From NCBI RefSeq assembly GCF_001510715.1, contig NZ_LMTJ01000016.1, positions 20,220 to 75,437 on the forward strand: 55,218 nucleotides of DNA. Reading direction: 5' to 3'. The translations under genes and the position numbers were made by a program. Below the pieces are notes generated by a model. That model saw only the letters and a list, made by a program, of their open reading frames with translations, did no database searches and was not told where the DNA came from. Numbering within the stretch: position 1 is the stretch's first letter; each line of letters opens with the position of its first letter. The stretch comes from Bacillus sp. FJAT-29814 (lineage in GTDB: Bacteria > Bacillota > Bacilli > Bacillales > Cytobacillaceae). Below are positions 23,701 to 32,097 of the stretch, piece after piece.

Positions 23701-25062
23701 TTAGATAAATAAGGTCGGGTCCCCCGCCCGCACTGTCAATTTGCCTTCTTCCATAATCCCCATTTTCTCTAGCCATTTCTCAAACAATGGCGCCGGTCTT
23801 AAACCAAGGACACTTCTGACCGTTGCAATATCATGGAAGCTTGTCGATTGGTAATTGAGCATGCAGTCATCAGCCATCGGCACGCCAATCAGGAAGTTAA
23901 CCCCGGCGGAGCCAAGCAGGACGGCGAGATTTTCCATATCATTCTGGTCGGCCTTCATATGGTTCGTGTAGCAAACATCCACTCCCATCGGAATGCCCTG
24001 GAGTTTCCCCATGAAATGATCCTCGAGCCCCGCCCTGATAACCTGTTTGCTATTGTAGAGGTATTCCGGGCCAATAAAGCCCACAACCGTGTTGACAATA
24101 AACGGTTTATATCTTTTCGCGAGACCGTAGCATCTAGACTCCAGCGTCACCTGATCGATGCCATGATGCGCATCGGATGAAAGCTCCGACCCCTGTCCGG
24201 TCTCAAAATACCACAGGTTTGGACCGGTCCCGGTTCCTTCTTTTAGAATCAGCTCATTTCCCTCGTCTAGCAGGGCAACGCTAATGCCAAAAGCGTTATT
24301 CCCCGCCTCAGTCCCAGCTAAGCTTTGAAACAGCATATCGGACGGAGCACCGTTTTTAATCGCACGCATCTGCGTGGTGACATGGGCAAGAACACAATTC
24401 TGTGTCGGGATTTGAAAGCGGTCGATTTCTTCTCGTGTCATTTGCAAAATCTGTTTCACGCTCTCGGCGGTATCAATCACCGGATTGACGCCGATAACTG
24501 CATCCCCGATTCCATAGCTTAATGCTTCATAGAGAGAAGCCCTGATTCCCTGAATGCTGTCAGTGGGATGATTGGGCTGGGCCCGACCGGCAAGCGTCCC
24601 TTTATGACCGATTGGGTAATTGCATTGGGTGACGACCTCGATTTTTGAAGCGGCTTGAATCAAATCCAGATTGGACATGATTTTTGCGGCCGCCGCAACC
24701 ATCTCGCTCGTCAGCCCCTTGCGGATTCGCATGATTTCCTGGTTGGTTGTGTTCGTGTCAAGCAGGGTTTCGCGCAGGTCACTGACGGTCCAGTTTGCAA
24801 TAGATTGATAGATTTTTTCATTAATGGATTCCTCAATCACCCGTGATACCTCATCCTCTTCAGGCGGGAGCACTGGGTGATTGCGGATGTCGCTTAAGGT
24901 TAACTGTGACAGCAGATGCCTTGCAGCCAGCCGTTCCTGGGCATCATTTGCGGCAATGCCCGCAAGCTGGTCTCCGGAACGTTCCTCATTCGCCTTGGCG
25001 AGGATTTCTTTTAATCCGGAAAATTGATAAGTTTTATTAAGCAGCGTAATTTTGGTTTTCAC
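23701..25062 (-). CDS. eutB: ethanolamine ammonia-lyase large subunit
   Basis: The catalytic TIM-barrel subunit (453 residues) that binds substrate and adenosylcobalamin together with EutC. Recognisable conserved segments include CNYPIGHKGTLAGRAQPNHPTDS, split over the barrel region near residue 160, GVNPVIDTAES, EAGNNAFGIS, YFETGQGSELSSDAHHG and MGVDVCYTNHMKADQND. All are intact. GGAGG with a GTG start marks the N-terminus. It is co-transcribed with eutA and eutC. Confidence 0.97.
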   Translation of the reverse strand: MKTKITLLNKTYQFSGLKEILAKANEERSGDQLAGIAANDAQERLAARHLLSQLTLSDIRNHPVLPPEEDEVSRVIEESINEKIYQSIANWTVSDLRETLLDTNTTNQEIMRIRKGLTSEMVAAAAKIMSNLDLIQAASKIEVVTQCNYPIGHKGTLAGRAQPNHPTDSIQGIRASLYEALSYGIGDAVIGVNPVIDTAESVKQILQMTREEIDRFQIPTQNCVLAHVTTQMRAIKNGAPSDMLFQSLAGTEAGNNAFGISVALLDEGNELILKEGTGTGPNLWYFETGQGSELSSDAHHGIDQVTLESRCYGLAKRYKPFIVNTVVGFIGPEYLYNSKQVIRAGLEDHFMGKLQGIPMGVDVCYTNHMKADQNDMENLAVLLGSAGVNFLIGVPMADDCMLNYQSTSFHDIATVRSVLGLRPAPLFEKWLEKMGIMEEGKLTVRAGDPTLFI

Positions 25063-25078
25063 TTGTTCACCTCCTGCC

Positions 25079-26509
25079 CTACGAAAACGCTAGTGTTTTA
25101 ACGACAACCGGGACCATTGTGTCATAAAGTGGTTCGCCGATATCGATGTAATCACCATGGTCAATGACAATTTGATCAATGCAGATAACATCAATCCTGG
25201 ACACTGAATATAGACGCAATAACTGCCCTAAGGCTTTTGCCATATCGTTTTCACAAATGACAACAAGGACTGAAGCACTAGGAAAAAGCCGCGTGTAAAG
25301 AGTGCCAATCATTCCTGCCAGTTCCTTGAGCTGTTGATATGGCATATAAGGCAGCCCGCCCAAACTGATAGCAAATGGCAAGCTGGCTTGATCCCCATAA
25401 AGCTCTTTTCCTTTCAAGAACTCTGATTCAAATTGTTTCTCTTGCCATGGTTGGGAAACTTGCACCTTCACAACCGGAATATTTCGCAATGGCAATTGCT
25501 TTGGCTGGATGGAGACCGTGGCCCCGCTTATTCGTGTCGACTGCATCCCGGCCCCGATTACAGTTGCCCTTGAGGTTTGGGCAGCAGCAGCAACATTTAA
25601 GGTGTAACTTCTTAAAGATTTCACCAGCTCAGATGCCAGCAATGGGCCAATATCATGGTAAATGGCAGCATCCGAAAGCCTCGCAGGCGGCGGCTCATGT
25701 GTCAGTCTGCCGACGCCTCCGGATATTACCAGTTCATGTAATTCAGGCAAAGTTTCACACGATGAACTATGCACCAATGACTCTAATGCTCCAATCGATA
25801 TTTTTCCCGTTAAACAGTCAAGCATATCGTGACATAGCTGTTTACTAACCGCTCTGAATTGTTCAAGCGACAAGCTCATCCCCTTTTTGAGGCTTATGCC
25901 TTTATAATTAAGCCAGGGCCTTAACGATGGCGATACCGCCAGTATTTCACCCACGGAACTTATTTCGACCAGCCTGCCGCCAACGTGAAAGGTAATTGTC
26001 TCAAGGACTTTGCCCTGTTGAAAAAGCACAACGTTAGCCGTACCACCGCCAATATCGATATTGGCTACGACCCCCCTTTGAGTTTTCGAACGCTCGTACG
26101 CTCCCGAGCCCCTGCCAGCCAAGACACCCTCAAGACTGGCCCCGGCAATAGCGACAACAAAATCTCCGGACCGCTCCGCCAAATAATGAAGGATCGCATC
26201 AGCATTTTTTTTAATCGCCGTTTCGCCGGTTATGATGACAGCACCAGATTTGATTTCAGGTAATGAAACACCCATTCTGTTGTATTCTCGTTGGAGCCAG
26301 TCTATCAATGACTGAAGATTGATTTCATCTTCGCTTTTAAGCGGAGTGGAAATGATATCACTTTCATACGTCACTTTCCGATCAATAATCTCGAAATGCG
26401 GCAGGGCAAAATGACTCGATACCCGCCCCAACGTCAATTCACTCATGATTAATTTCGTGGTGCTCGTGCCGATATCGATGCCGACACTCTTGATTACCTC
26501 CCTGGTCAA
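25079..26509 (-). CDS. eutA: ethanolamine ammonia-lyase reactivating factor
   Basis: EutA is an ATP-dependent chaperone that exchanges damaged cobalamin on EutBC. The ASKHA-type ATPase motifs are visible: VGIDIGTSTTKLIMSEL at residues 9-25, GRGSGAYERSKTQRGVVANIDIGGGTANVV (phosphate-2 loop near residue 155) and VISGGVGRL near 265. Length (476) is normal. The TTG start at 26509 has AGGAGTG about ten bases upstream. Located between the two-component pair and eutB. Confidence 0.95.
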   Translation of the reverse strand: MTREVIKSVGIDIGTSTTKLIMSELTLGRVSSHFALPHFEIIDRKVTYESDIISTPLKSEDEINLQSLIDWLQREYNRMGVSLPEIKSGAVIITGETAIKKNADAILHYLAERSGDFVVAIAGASLEGVLAGRGSGAYERSKTQRGVVANIDIGGGTANVVLFQQGKVLETITFHVGGRLVEISSVGEILAVSPSLRPWLNYKGISLKKGMSLSLEQFRAVSKQLCHDMLDCLTGKISIGALESLVHSSSCETLPELHELVISGGVGRLTHEPPPARLSDAAIYHDIGPLLASELVKSLRSYTLNVAAAAQTSRATVIGAGMQSTRISGATVSIQPKQLPLRNIPVVKVQVSQPWQEKQFESEFLKGKELYGDQASLPFAISLGGLPYMPYQQLKELAGMIGTLYTRLFPSASVLVVICENDMAKALGQLLRLYSVSRIDVICIDQIVIDHGDYIDIGEPLYDTMVPVVVKTLAFS

Positions 26510-26554
26510 TGTTCTTCACTCCTGGAAAGATAGAATCCTAGAGAAGCAGAAATT

Positions 26555-27145
26555 CTACCAATCTTGTTTAAGGGAAACATCTTCACTCATTAAAATTAAT
26601 TCTGCAACCATCCCTAGCGACATTCTGTTTTTCATACTGTATTCCCTTATCTTGCGGTAAGCTGCCTCCTCAGACAGCATCATAGCGTTCATCAGTTTCC
26701 CTTTTGCTTTTTCAACTTGGCGGCGCTCCGTCAATTTTTGCTTTAGGGTCTGTAAATCTCGTGACAGACATTCAAATTGTTTTTTTTGGCTGAGCGCGAT
26801 CTCAATTGCCGGGATTAGATCTGCTTCCGTCACAGGCTTGACGAGATAGGCGATAACGCCGGATTCCTTGGCGTCTTCAATCAACTCACGCTGACTATAG
26901 GCTGTCAGCAGCAGGATGGCGGCATTAGATTTTTGCCGGATAATTTTGGCGGCTTTGATTCCGTTCAGTATCGGCATTTTCACATCCATGATGATTAAAT
27001 CTGGTTCTAGTGCCACACTGTGTTTGACTGCTTCCTCACCATTTTTGCATTCCTTGATGACTTGGTAGCCTTCTTCTTTCAGCATTTCGCGGAGGTCCAT
27101 CCGGGTGATCGGATCATCGTCGACAATCATAATTCTATAGGTCAA
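26555..27145 (-). CDS. eutV: ANTAR-domain response regulator EutV
   Basis: EutV is an RNA-binding antiterminator. It has 196 residues: a receiver domain (acidic DDD near residue 9, phospho-acceptor in PDLIIMDVKMPIL) and a C-terminal ANTAR domain (LTERRQVEKAKGKLMNAMML and AAYRKIREYSMKNRMS). When phosphorylated by EutW it binds paired hairpins in leader RNA and prevents termination. The TTG at 27145 was chosen, with GGGAGGG upstream; it lies inside the end of eutW (11-base overlap). Confidence 0.92.
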   Translation of the reverse strand: MTYRIMIVDDDPITRMDLREMLKEEGYQVIKECKNGEEAVKHSVALEPDLIIMDVKMPILNGIKAAKIIRQKSNAAILLLTAYSQRELIEDAKESGVIAYLVKPVTEADLIPAIEIALSQKKQFECLSRDLQTLKQKLTERRQVEKAKGKLMNAMMLSEEAAYRKIREYSMKNRMSLGMVAELILMSEDVSLKQDW

Positions 27146-28571
27146 CTTGATCACCCTCCCCTTCAGGTATGGGAAATGATAGCGCAATGGTGGTTCCTTT
27201 ACCGGTATTAGAGAAACGAATGCTGCCATTTAAATCTTCCTGAACAAGCGTGCGGCAAATTTCCAAGCCGAGGTTACCGCCGTTTACGGAATCCGGACTA
27301 AAGCCGACGCCATTGTCGGAAACAGTAATCTGCATCACATTTTCGGATTTCTTAAGCAAAATGCGAATGAAGCCTTCTGAAACATGAAGAAAAGCATGGT
27401 TCATCGCGTTCTGGACTAACTCATTAATGACCAATGCAAGAGAACTGGCATTCCGAGAATTCAAAAATAGCGAATCTCCTTCTACCTCTACGGTGACTAT
27501 ATGATCATTTAACCGCATCGAAGTCACAATTCCTTTTGTCAAATATTCAAAGATTTCCTTGCAGTCGACTTCGTCCAAACCGTCCTGCGATAAAATCTCA
27601 TGGATGATCGAAATGCTCATGATCCGGTTGATGCTCTCGCGAAATACTTTTTCCACCTCATCGGAATTGGACCGTCTCATCTGCAGCCTTAACAAACTGG
27701 CAATCGTCTGGAGATTGTTTTTTACGCGATGATGAATTTCTTTAATAACCGCTGATTTAATCATGATCTCCCGTTCTTTTTCTTTCATTTCAGTCAGGTC
27801 CCTCATAAGCAGAATTCCTCCAACAATGTGCTTTCCGCGATGGATGCCGACAGCTTTTATTTTTATAAATAGATTCCCACTTTGAAAGTCCTCGGATAAT
27901 ACGCCGCCGTGCTCTTTGATCTGGTCAATCGCAAAGCTGCCGGAGAAAAGGTTATTCACATTTGCTTCCAATACTTTGAGAGTGTGGCCAAATTCAAGTA
28001 AAATCTGGTAGGCACGGTCATTGGCAAAAGTAATGATCCCGTGGGCGTTAAAAATCAACAGCCCCTCATGAATAAGCGATGGAATTTTGCTTTCGGTCAT
28101 TGCCTGCTGAAACAGTGTTTCTCCTAACTGCTCGGTGGTTTCCATCAACACTTCGACATGTTTTTCTTGCTCCACCATGTCAGTAATATCTCGTTCCATG
28201 ATGAGGGCGGCAATTGTTTCGTTGCGGCTGTTTTTAATCGGGGTTACATTTTGTTGGATATTCACATTTTCTTGAGAAACCCCTCTGGCCCCGATGACTG
28301 ACTCCCCAGTCTGCAGGCAGTATAGCACCCCAGGCTCGTTCTCCTTCAGGGCAATCTCACCCGTTACAGGCAACCGGTACAACGATACTCCATTTTGTGG
28401 ATGTGCCTCAGCAACGACCATCGCTGCATCCATATCCGGCAATAGGCAATCAATAAACACATCCGCCTGTGATACATCTGCCCAAAGCTGCAGCTGTCCA
28501 GAAACAGTCTCAATTAACCTTCTATCCTCCAAAGTCAACCCCGTTAACCCCATCACCATCTCAGTATTCAA
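27135..28571 (-). CDS. eutW: ethanolamine sensor histidine kinase EutW
   Basis: A cytoplasmic sensor kinase of 478 residues with no transmembrane segments. An N-terminal sensor domain (1-150) is followed by a PAS domain (about 165-265), a HisKA_2 phospho-acceptor helix (IKEIHHRVKNNLQTIASLLR, about residues 275-294) and an HATPase domain with ELVQNAMNHAF and DNGVGFSPDS. In Firmicutes EutW senses ethanolamine and phosphorylates EutV. The start is probably a TTG at 28571 preceded by GGGGGTGGG; an ATG four codons in is possible. The ribosome site can pair in a small CCAC/GTGG hairpin. Confidence 0.9.
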   Translation of the reverse strand: MNTEMVMGLTGLTLEDRRLIETVSGQLQLWADVSQADVFIDCLLPDMDAAMVVAEAHPQNGVSLYRLPVTGEIALKENEPGVLYCLQTGESVIGARGVSQENVNIQQNVTPIKNSRNETIAALIMERDITDMVEQEKHVEVLMETTEQLGETLFQQAMTESKIPSLIHEGLLIFNAHGIITFANDRAYQILLEFGHTLKVLEANVNNLFSGSFAIDQIKEHGGVLSEDFQSGNLFIKIKAVGIHRGKHIVGGILLMRDLTEMKEKEREIMIKSAVIKEIHHRVKNNLQTIASLLRLQMRRSNSDEVEKVFRESINRIMSISIIHEILSQDGLDEVDCKEIFEYLTKGIVTSMRLNDHIVTVEVEGDSLFLNSRNASSLALVINELVQNAMNHAFLHVSEGFIRILLKKSENVMQITVSDNGVGFSPDSVNGGNLGLEICRTLVQEDLNGSIRFSNTGKGTTIALSFPIPEGEGDQVDL

Positions 28572-28679
28572 CTTCGCCCACCCCCGTGGTCAAGCTTTTT
28601 TACATACGTATTCGAGGAATTCGCCTAATATTCATTATCGGGGATGGGCTGCCAATAGGATAAACACGGAACGATTAAT
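28572..28679 (-). promoter_or_regulatory. gap between eutP and eutW
   Basis: This 108-base space splits the operon into a shell part and a regulatory/enzymatic part. I see no intrinsic terminator and no strong -35/-10 pair. The eutW ribosome site lies in CCACGGGGGTGG, which could fold and reduce eutW translation. A weak internal promoter would be needed to provide basal EutVW before induction, but I cannot point to it. Confidence 0.3.
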
Positions 28680-29123
28680 TTAAGATAAATGCATAAAAAT
28701 GGCTTTCCTTAGTTCAGTGATTCCCTCCCCAGTGAGGGAGGATACCCTGCAGATCGCGTGTTGCGGCAGGACTTGCCGCAGCAGTTTTTCTGCTAGCGCT
28801 AAATTGGCGTCAGGGTGGTCAATTTTAGTAATCACGCCAACTGGTATCAGCGGAAATCCTTGGGCAAAGTTCGGTGGCAGAGACTGCCGGTTTCTGGTTG
28901 CATCCTGAATCACCAACAGGACACGGGCCTCCAATGCTGTTGCAAGCAATGACCGATAAAAAATCGGGTTTTCACTGTATTCCCCGGGCGTATCGATAAT
29001 CCAGTCCATATAATTAAGTGCTTGTGTTTTCACAGCAGGCGATGGATCCTCGAGCAGTCTCTTCGTTAATGTGGATTTACCGGAGCCAACGGGGCCAATC
29101 ATCAGCACTTTTCCTTTGTTCAT
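28680..29123 (-). CDS. eutP: EutP/PduV family GTP-binding protein
   Basis: A small 147-residue P-loop protein. The P-loop MIGPVGSGKSTLTKRLL is at residues 8-24 and WIIDTPGEYSENP gives the DxPG motif; a VITKIDHPDA segment supplies the nucleotide-specificity motif (TKxD). EutP has been reported to have acetate-kinase activity in Salmonella, which would pair well with PduL making acetyl phosphate. The start overlaps eutS by four bases. Confidence 0.9.
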   Translation of the reverse strand: MNKGKVLMIGPVGSGKSTLTKRLLEDPSPAVKTQALNYMDWIIDTPGEYSENPIFYRSLLATALEARVLLVIQDATRNRQSLPPNFAQGFPLIPVGVITKIDHPDANLALAEKLLRQVLPQHAICRVSSLTGEGITELRKAIFMHLS

Positions 29124-29470
29124 GACCTAGTAATCTCCGCTGGTTCAAATTTCAACTGCCTGCTGAGGAATTGATTTATCGCTTGAATCGCCATTTCCAC
29201 ATTGGAAACCGTCCCGCAAATCACCAGCGACCCGGTAAATCGGTCCAAATAGCCAAGCTCAATATCAGCCGCTTTCGTCGCAATATCCGCGGCGATGATC
29301 GCGGTTTCCGTTGGCGTTAATGTCAATATTCCGATCGCCCCCGCCTGCCCGATGCCAAGCTTTGTATACAATGCCTCATCGGGATTGGCTATGATATGAG
29401 CCAACGTCAGCTGCTTGCCGGGTACATATTCTTGAATTACGCGCTGCTTCTTCTCCGTCACGTTTTTCAC
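29120..29470 (-). CDS. eutS: BMC shell protein EutS
   Basis: A 116-residue, circularly permuted BMC-domain hexamer protein. The sequence starts with QEYVPGKQLTLAHIIANP, the EutS/PduU-type beta-barrel strand, then the permuted BMC core (AIGILTLTPTETAIIAADIATKAADIELGYLDRFTGSLVICG over residues 44-85). Two GTG starts are possible; the inner one at 29461 has AAAGGTG at better spacing. It is co-translated with eutP. Confidence 0.92.
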   Translation of the reverse strand: MKNVTEKKQRVIQEYVPGKQLTLAHIIANPDEALYTKLGIGQAGAIGILTLTPTETAIIAADIATKAADIELGYLDRFTGSLVICGTVSNVEMAIQAINQFLSRQLKFEPAEITRS

Positions 29471-29482
29471 ACCTTTAAAAAG

Positions 29483-29764
29483 CTATTCTTCGGCATCGTT
29501 CACTCCTACCTCGAGGGAATCGACAATCCCTACCACCACCGCATCAATCGGGGCGGTTTTATGAAAAATCGTCCGCGCCGGACTTCCCCGGGACACAATG
29601 ACCCGTTCGCCGCGGCCGGCCCCGATTCTGTCGGCAGCAATAATCGGAGCCCCGGCTGAATCTCCCCTCCAGGTGATCGGCTCAATAATCAATAGCTTCA
29701 GCTGGTTCATGCCTTCTTCCTTCTGCGTGGCCCAAATGCTGCCGATAACCTTTCCAAGTATCAA
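29483..29764 (-). CDS. eutN: BMC vertex (pentamer) protein EutN
   Basis: A 93-residue EutN/CcmL family protein that caps the vertices of the polyhedral shell. It starts ILGKVIGSIWATQKEEGMNQ and continues LLIIEPIT, then DRIGAGRGERVIVSRGSPAR and the C-terminal DAVVVGIVDSLEV. A TTG start with GGAGGACCG upstream overlaps the preceding gene by four bases. Confidence 0.95.
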   Translation of the reverse strand: MILGKVIGSIWATQKEEGMNQLKLLIIEPITWRGDSAGAPIIAADRIGAGRGERVIVSRGSPARTIFHKTAPIDAVVVGIVDSLEVGVNDAEE

Positions 29765-30543
29765 CGGTCCTCCTCCTTGCCTAGAACCCTTAATTTAATC
29801 CCTTTTTCCCTGATGTACTCCTTTGCCAGCGGCGTAATAATGACCCCCTCCCTGACTAACAATCCCTTTGAGTTTAGGAGATTCCTTGTCAGCCACTCCG
29901 CCGTGATTACCTTTTCTTGAAATATATATGGGTCTTCGTGCCCCTCGTCGCCTTCACCAATTAATAGATTCATTATTTCCTTATGAAGGCAGGCCTGTTT
30001 GGAAAAACGGATTCCCATATCAGCCATTTCACGCTTGTAAGACTCGAACTTTTTCTGATATGAAAGTGGCAGCTCTAACGTTCTAAGCGTTTGGCGGTCG
30101 GCACGTTTTAGCCCCGGAGAATCCTCCCCGATAATGATGGGCTTCTGCAACACCAGCCCCGAAAAAATAATCTCTGCCTTAACGGAACCTTTTAGACCTT
30201 GGCAGACCCTGGCCGCATTATCCAAATCAATCTCCGGAATCACAATGGCATCATACTCCAAAGGCAATTCCAGCGGAGCCTTGGCGTACTCATCAGCAGC
30301 AATGACTTGTTTTGCACCTGTGGACTGAATTTGTTGGATTCCCAGCCATGCCGATGTTTCCCCATCCAGAAATAACAGATCATGGTCTATTTGCTTGTTT
30401 GCTAGAATTAAAAGTTGGTCGCGGTATGGCTCATGTGCCGTGCTGTCACAAAAGATAAACAGGACCTTTTTCTGCTGGGATTCCACTTGCAATAATTCGC
30501 GGGTAATCCGCTCAACTAACAGCTGCAGTTTCCCTTTATCCAT
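29761..30543 (-). CDS. uncharacterised Eut-operon protein
   Basis: I do not recognise this 260-residue protein with certainty. It looks like an alternating beta/alpha fold: LFIFCDSTA, LLFLDGETSAWLG, AKQVIAADEYA, YDAIVIPEIDLDNAARVCQG and SVKAEIIFSGLVLQKPIIIG, which recall a flavoprotein-like Rossmann arrangement. Its C-terminal ITPLAKEYIREKGIKLRVL resembles the N-terminal LTPSAKDFLVDRKISIV of the adjacent PduL and the similar end segments in other microcompartment proteins, so it may be a shared docking or lumen-targeting module. It overlaps pduL by eight bases and eutN by four. Its role in the compartment is unknown. Confidence 0.55.
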   Translation of the reverse strand: MDKGKLQLLVERITRELLQVESQQKKVLFIFCDSTAHEPYRDQLLILANKQIDHDLLFLDGETSAWLGIQQIQSTGAKQVIAADEYAKAPLELPLEYDAIVIPEIDLDNAARVCQGLKGSVKAEIIFSGLVLQKPIIIGEDSPGLKRADRQTLRTLELPLSYQKKFESYKREMADMGIRFSKQACLHKEIMNLLIGEGDEGHEDPYIFQEKVITAEWLTRNLLNSKGLLVREGVIITPLAKEYIREKGIKLRVLGKEEDR

Positions 30544-31321
30544 CCGGCGACACCCCTAGATATGGCGAATAGAAGCGGCAATTTTTGCCGAGTACCACGA
30601 CTCTGTCACCAGTGGATAAGCCAGCAGCGTTGGCTTCATCCCGGTCGACATGAAAATCCAAAATATATGAATCTTTAACCCTTACGATCACGTCTTGAAA
30701 AATCACCCTCCTTTCTTCTGAACCAAGCATCAATGAATCACCATGTTTGACATCAAACCGCTGTGCGTCCGCTCCCGACATATGAACATGATTTTTAGCC
30801 ACGATTAAGCCTTCCTGCAGCGTTACCGCCCCCACCGGTCCGACCAATGTTATTCCTGAGGTTCCGTCAATAGAGCCTGACAGCCGTACCTGAGGGTGAA
30901 CTCCAAGCATAAACCCGTCGGTTCGGGAAATTTCCACCTGGGATTGCCCGCGAAATGGTCCCAATATCCGGACATTCCGTATAACGCCCGATGGCCCAAC
31001 GATCGTGACCGTTTCCCGGGCAGCAAATTGGCCGGGCTGCGACAGCGACCTCAGTTCCGTTAACCCCTCCGATTCACCGAAAAGTACATGAAAATGTTTT
31101 TCCGTCAAATGAACATGGCGATTAGAAACACCGACAGGGATCGTTAGTCTCAAGCGTGGAGCCGATTCTGAACTTCCAGGCTGTACAATCGAAATTTTCC
31201 GATCCACTAAAAAATCTTTCGCCGAAGGGGTGAGTTTATCTCCCTCCTGAAGCAGGAACTCCTTTGATAGTTTTTGCTGTGCCATTAAATTGCGCAGGAA
31301 TTTTTCCGTAATCAGTGCCAT
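30536..31321 (-). CDS. pduL: phosphate acyltransferase PduL (acetyl phosphate forming)
   Basis: PduL-type phosphotransacylase converts acetyl-CoA and phosphate to acetyl phosphate and recycles CoA inside the microcompartment; it replaces EutD here. It has 261 residues. The two metal/active-site motifs, IPVGVSNRHVHLTEKHF and IVAKNHVHMSGADAQRF, contain the conserved zinc-binding histidines. An N-terminal segment (FLLQEGDKLTPSAKDFLV) resembles the encapsulation/docking helices of other PduLs. Confidence 0.93.
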   Translation of the reverse strand: MALITEKFLRNLMAQQKLSKEFLLQEGDKLTPSAKDFLVDRKISIVQPGSSESAPRLRLTIPVGVSNRHVHLTEKHFHVLFGESEGLTELRSLSQPGQFAARETVTIVGPSGVIRNVRILGPFRGQSQVEISRTDGFMLGVHPQVRLSGSIDGTSGITLVGPVGAVTLQEGLIVAKNHVHMSGADAQRFDVKHGDSLMLGSEERRVIFQDVIVRVKDSYILDFHVDRDEANAAGLSTGDRVVVLGKNCRFYSPYLGVSPDG

Positions 31322-31329
31322 CTAAAAAA

Positions 31330-31617
31330 CTACCCTTCCAATTTTGGAAGAATCAGCTCGATATCGGAATGAGGCCGTGGAATCACATGGACGGAAATCA
31401 GTTCCCCGACGTTTGACGCTGCGGCCGCCCCTGCATCTGTTGCCGCCTTTACCGCGCCCACATCACCGCGGACCATTACCGTGACCAACCCGCCGCCGAC
31501 CTGGACCTTGCCGACCAACCGGACATCGGCCGCTTTCACCATCGCATCGGCCGCCTCGACCGCACCGACTAATCCCTTCGTTTCAATCATGCCTAATGCA
31601 GACGTTTCTCTTCCCAT
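31330..31617 (-). CDS. eutM: BMC shell hexamer protein EutM/PduA-type
   Basis: The major hexameric shell protein, 95 residues with a single BMC domain: SALGMIETKGLVGAVEAADAMVKAADV (split at residue 20), VQVGGGLVTVMVRGDVGAVKAA and an HVIPRPH tail. GTG/TTG alternatives are unnecessary because AGGAGG precedes the ATG at 31617. It lies between pduL and the SAP-tailed BMC gene. Confidence 0.95.
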   Translation of the reverse strand: MGRETSALGMIETKGLVGAVEAADAMVKAADVRLVGKVQVGGGLVTVMVRGDVGAVKAATDAGAAAASNVGELISVHVIPRPHSDIELILPKLEG

Positions 31618-31634
31618 CCCCAAAACCTCCTAGA

Positions 31635-32081
31635 TTACTTGTTTAATTGACGATCGACTTTTATCATCGCTTCAATTAATTCTGCTTTCTTCAATTTGTA
31701 GAACTCCCTCCCCTTCACTGGGAAGTCTTTCATCCCCCGCGCCATTTTTTGGAGCTCGGCGACAGTCATTTTTTGAAAAATATCCCGTTTATCCTGTTTT
31801 GGCACCCGAAAAAACTCCAATAGGTTAAATACGGATTCCGCAGGCTTGGCGATCACTTTCGAGGATCGAAAGCCGCCAAGCTGTTTGGCGATTTTCCCCC
31901 CGCTGTCAACGGCAGCCTGGACACTTGCAACATCCCCGATCATGTAACCGGTAACAATCCCAGCATCAGCTTTTTCATACTTGACCACTTTGACATCCGC
32001 AGCCTTCACTGCCTCATCCAAGGCGGGAATCAGCGATGTCAGACCAATCGTTTCAATCATTCCAAGGGCATAGGTTTTCAT
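31635..32081 (-). CDS. BMC shell protein with a SAP/Rho-N-like C-terminal domain
   Basis: The first 85 residues are a normal BMC domain (ALGMIETIGLTSLIPALDEA, GIVTGYMIGDVASVQAAVDSG). A linker (FFRVPKQDKRDIFQK) leads to about 45 residues, MTVAELQKMARGMKDFPVKG and YKLKKAELIEAMIKVD, matching the helix-extended-helix pattern of SAP and Rho-N motifs that bind nucleic acid. E. coli EutK also has a BMC domain plus a nucleic-acid-binding-like tail, but that tail is a winged helix, so this appears to be a different solution. AGAAGGGAAGG precedes the ATG. It is the second gene of the operon. Confidence 0.75.
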   Translation of the reverse strand: MKTYALGMIETIGLTSLIPALDEAVKAADVKVVKYEKADAGIVTGYMIGDVASVQAAVDSGGKIAKQLGGFRSSKVIAKPAESVFNLLEFFRVPKQDKRDIFQKMTVAELQKMARGMKDFPVKGREFYKLKKAELIEAMIKVDRQLNK

Positions 32082-32097
32082 TTATTTGCCTTCCCTT

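Noticed and set aside
28572..28679. Second EutV-type dual hairpin between eutP and eutW
   Set aside because: I found an ACGGGG loop candidate, but its stem does not pair well and no terminator follows it.
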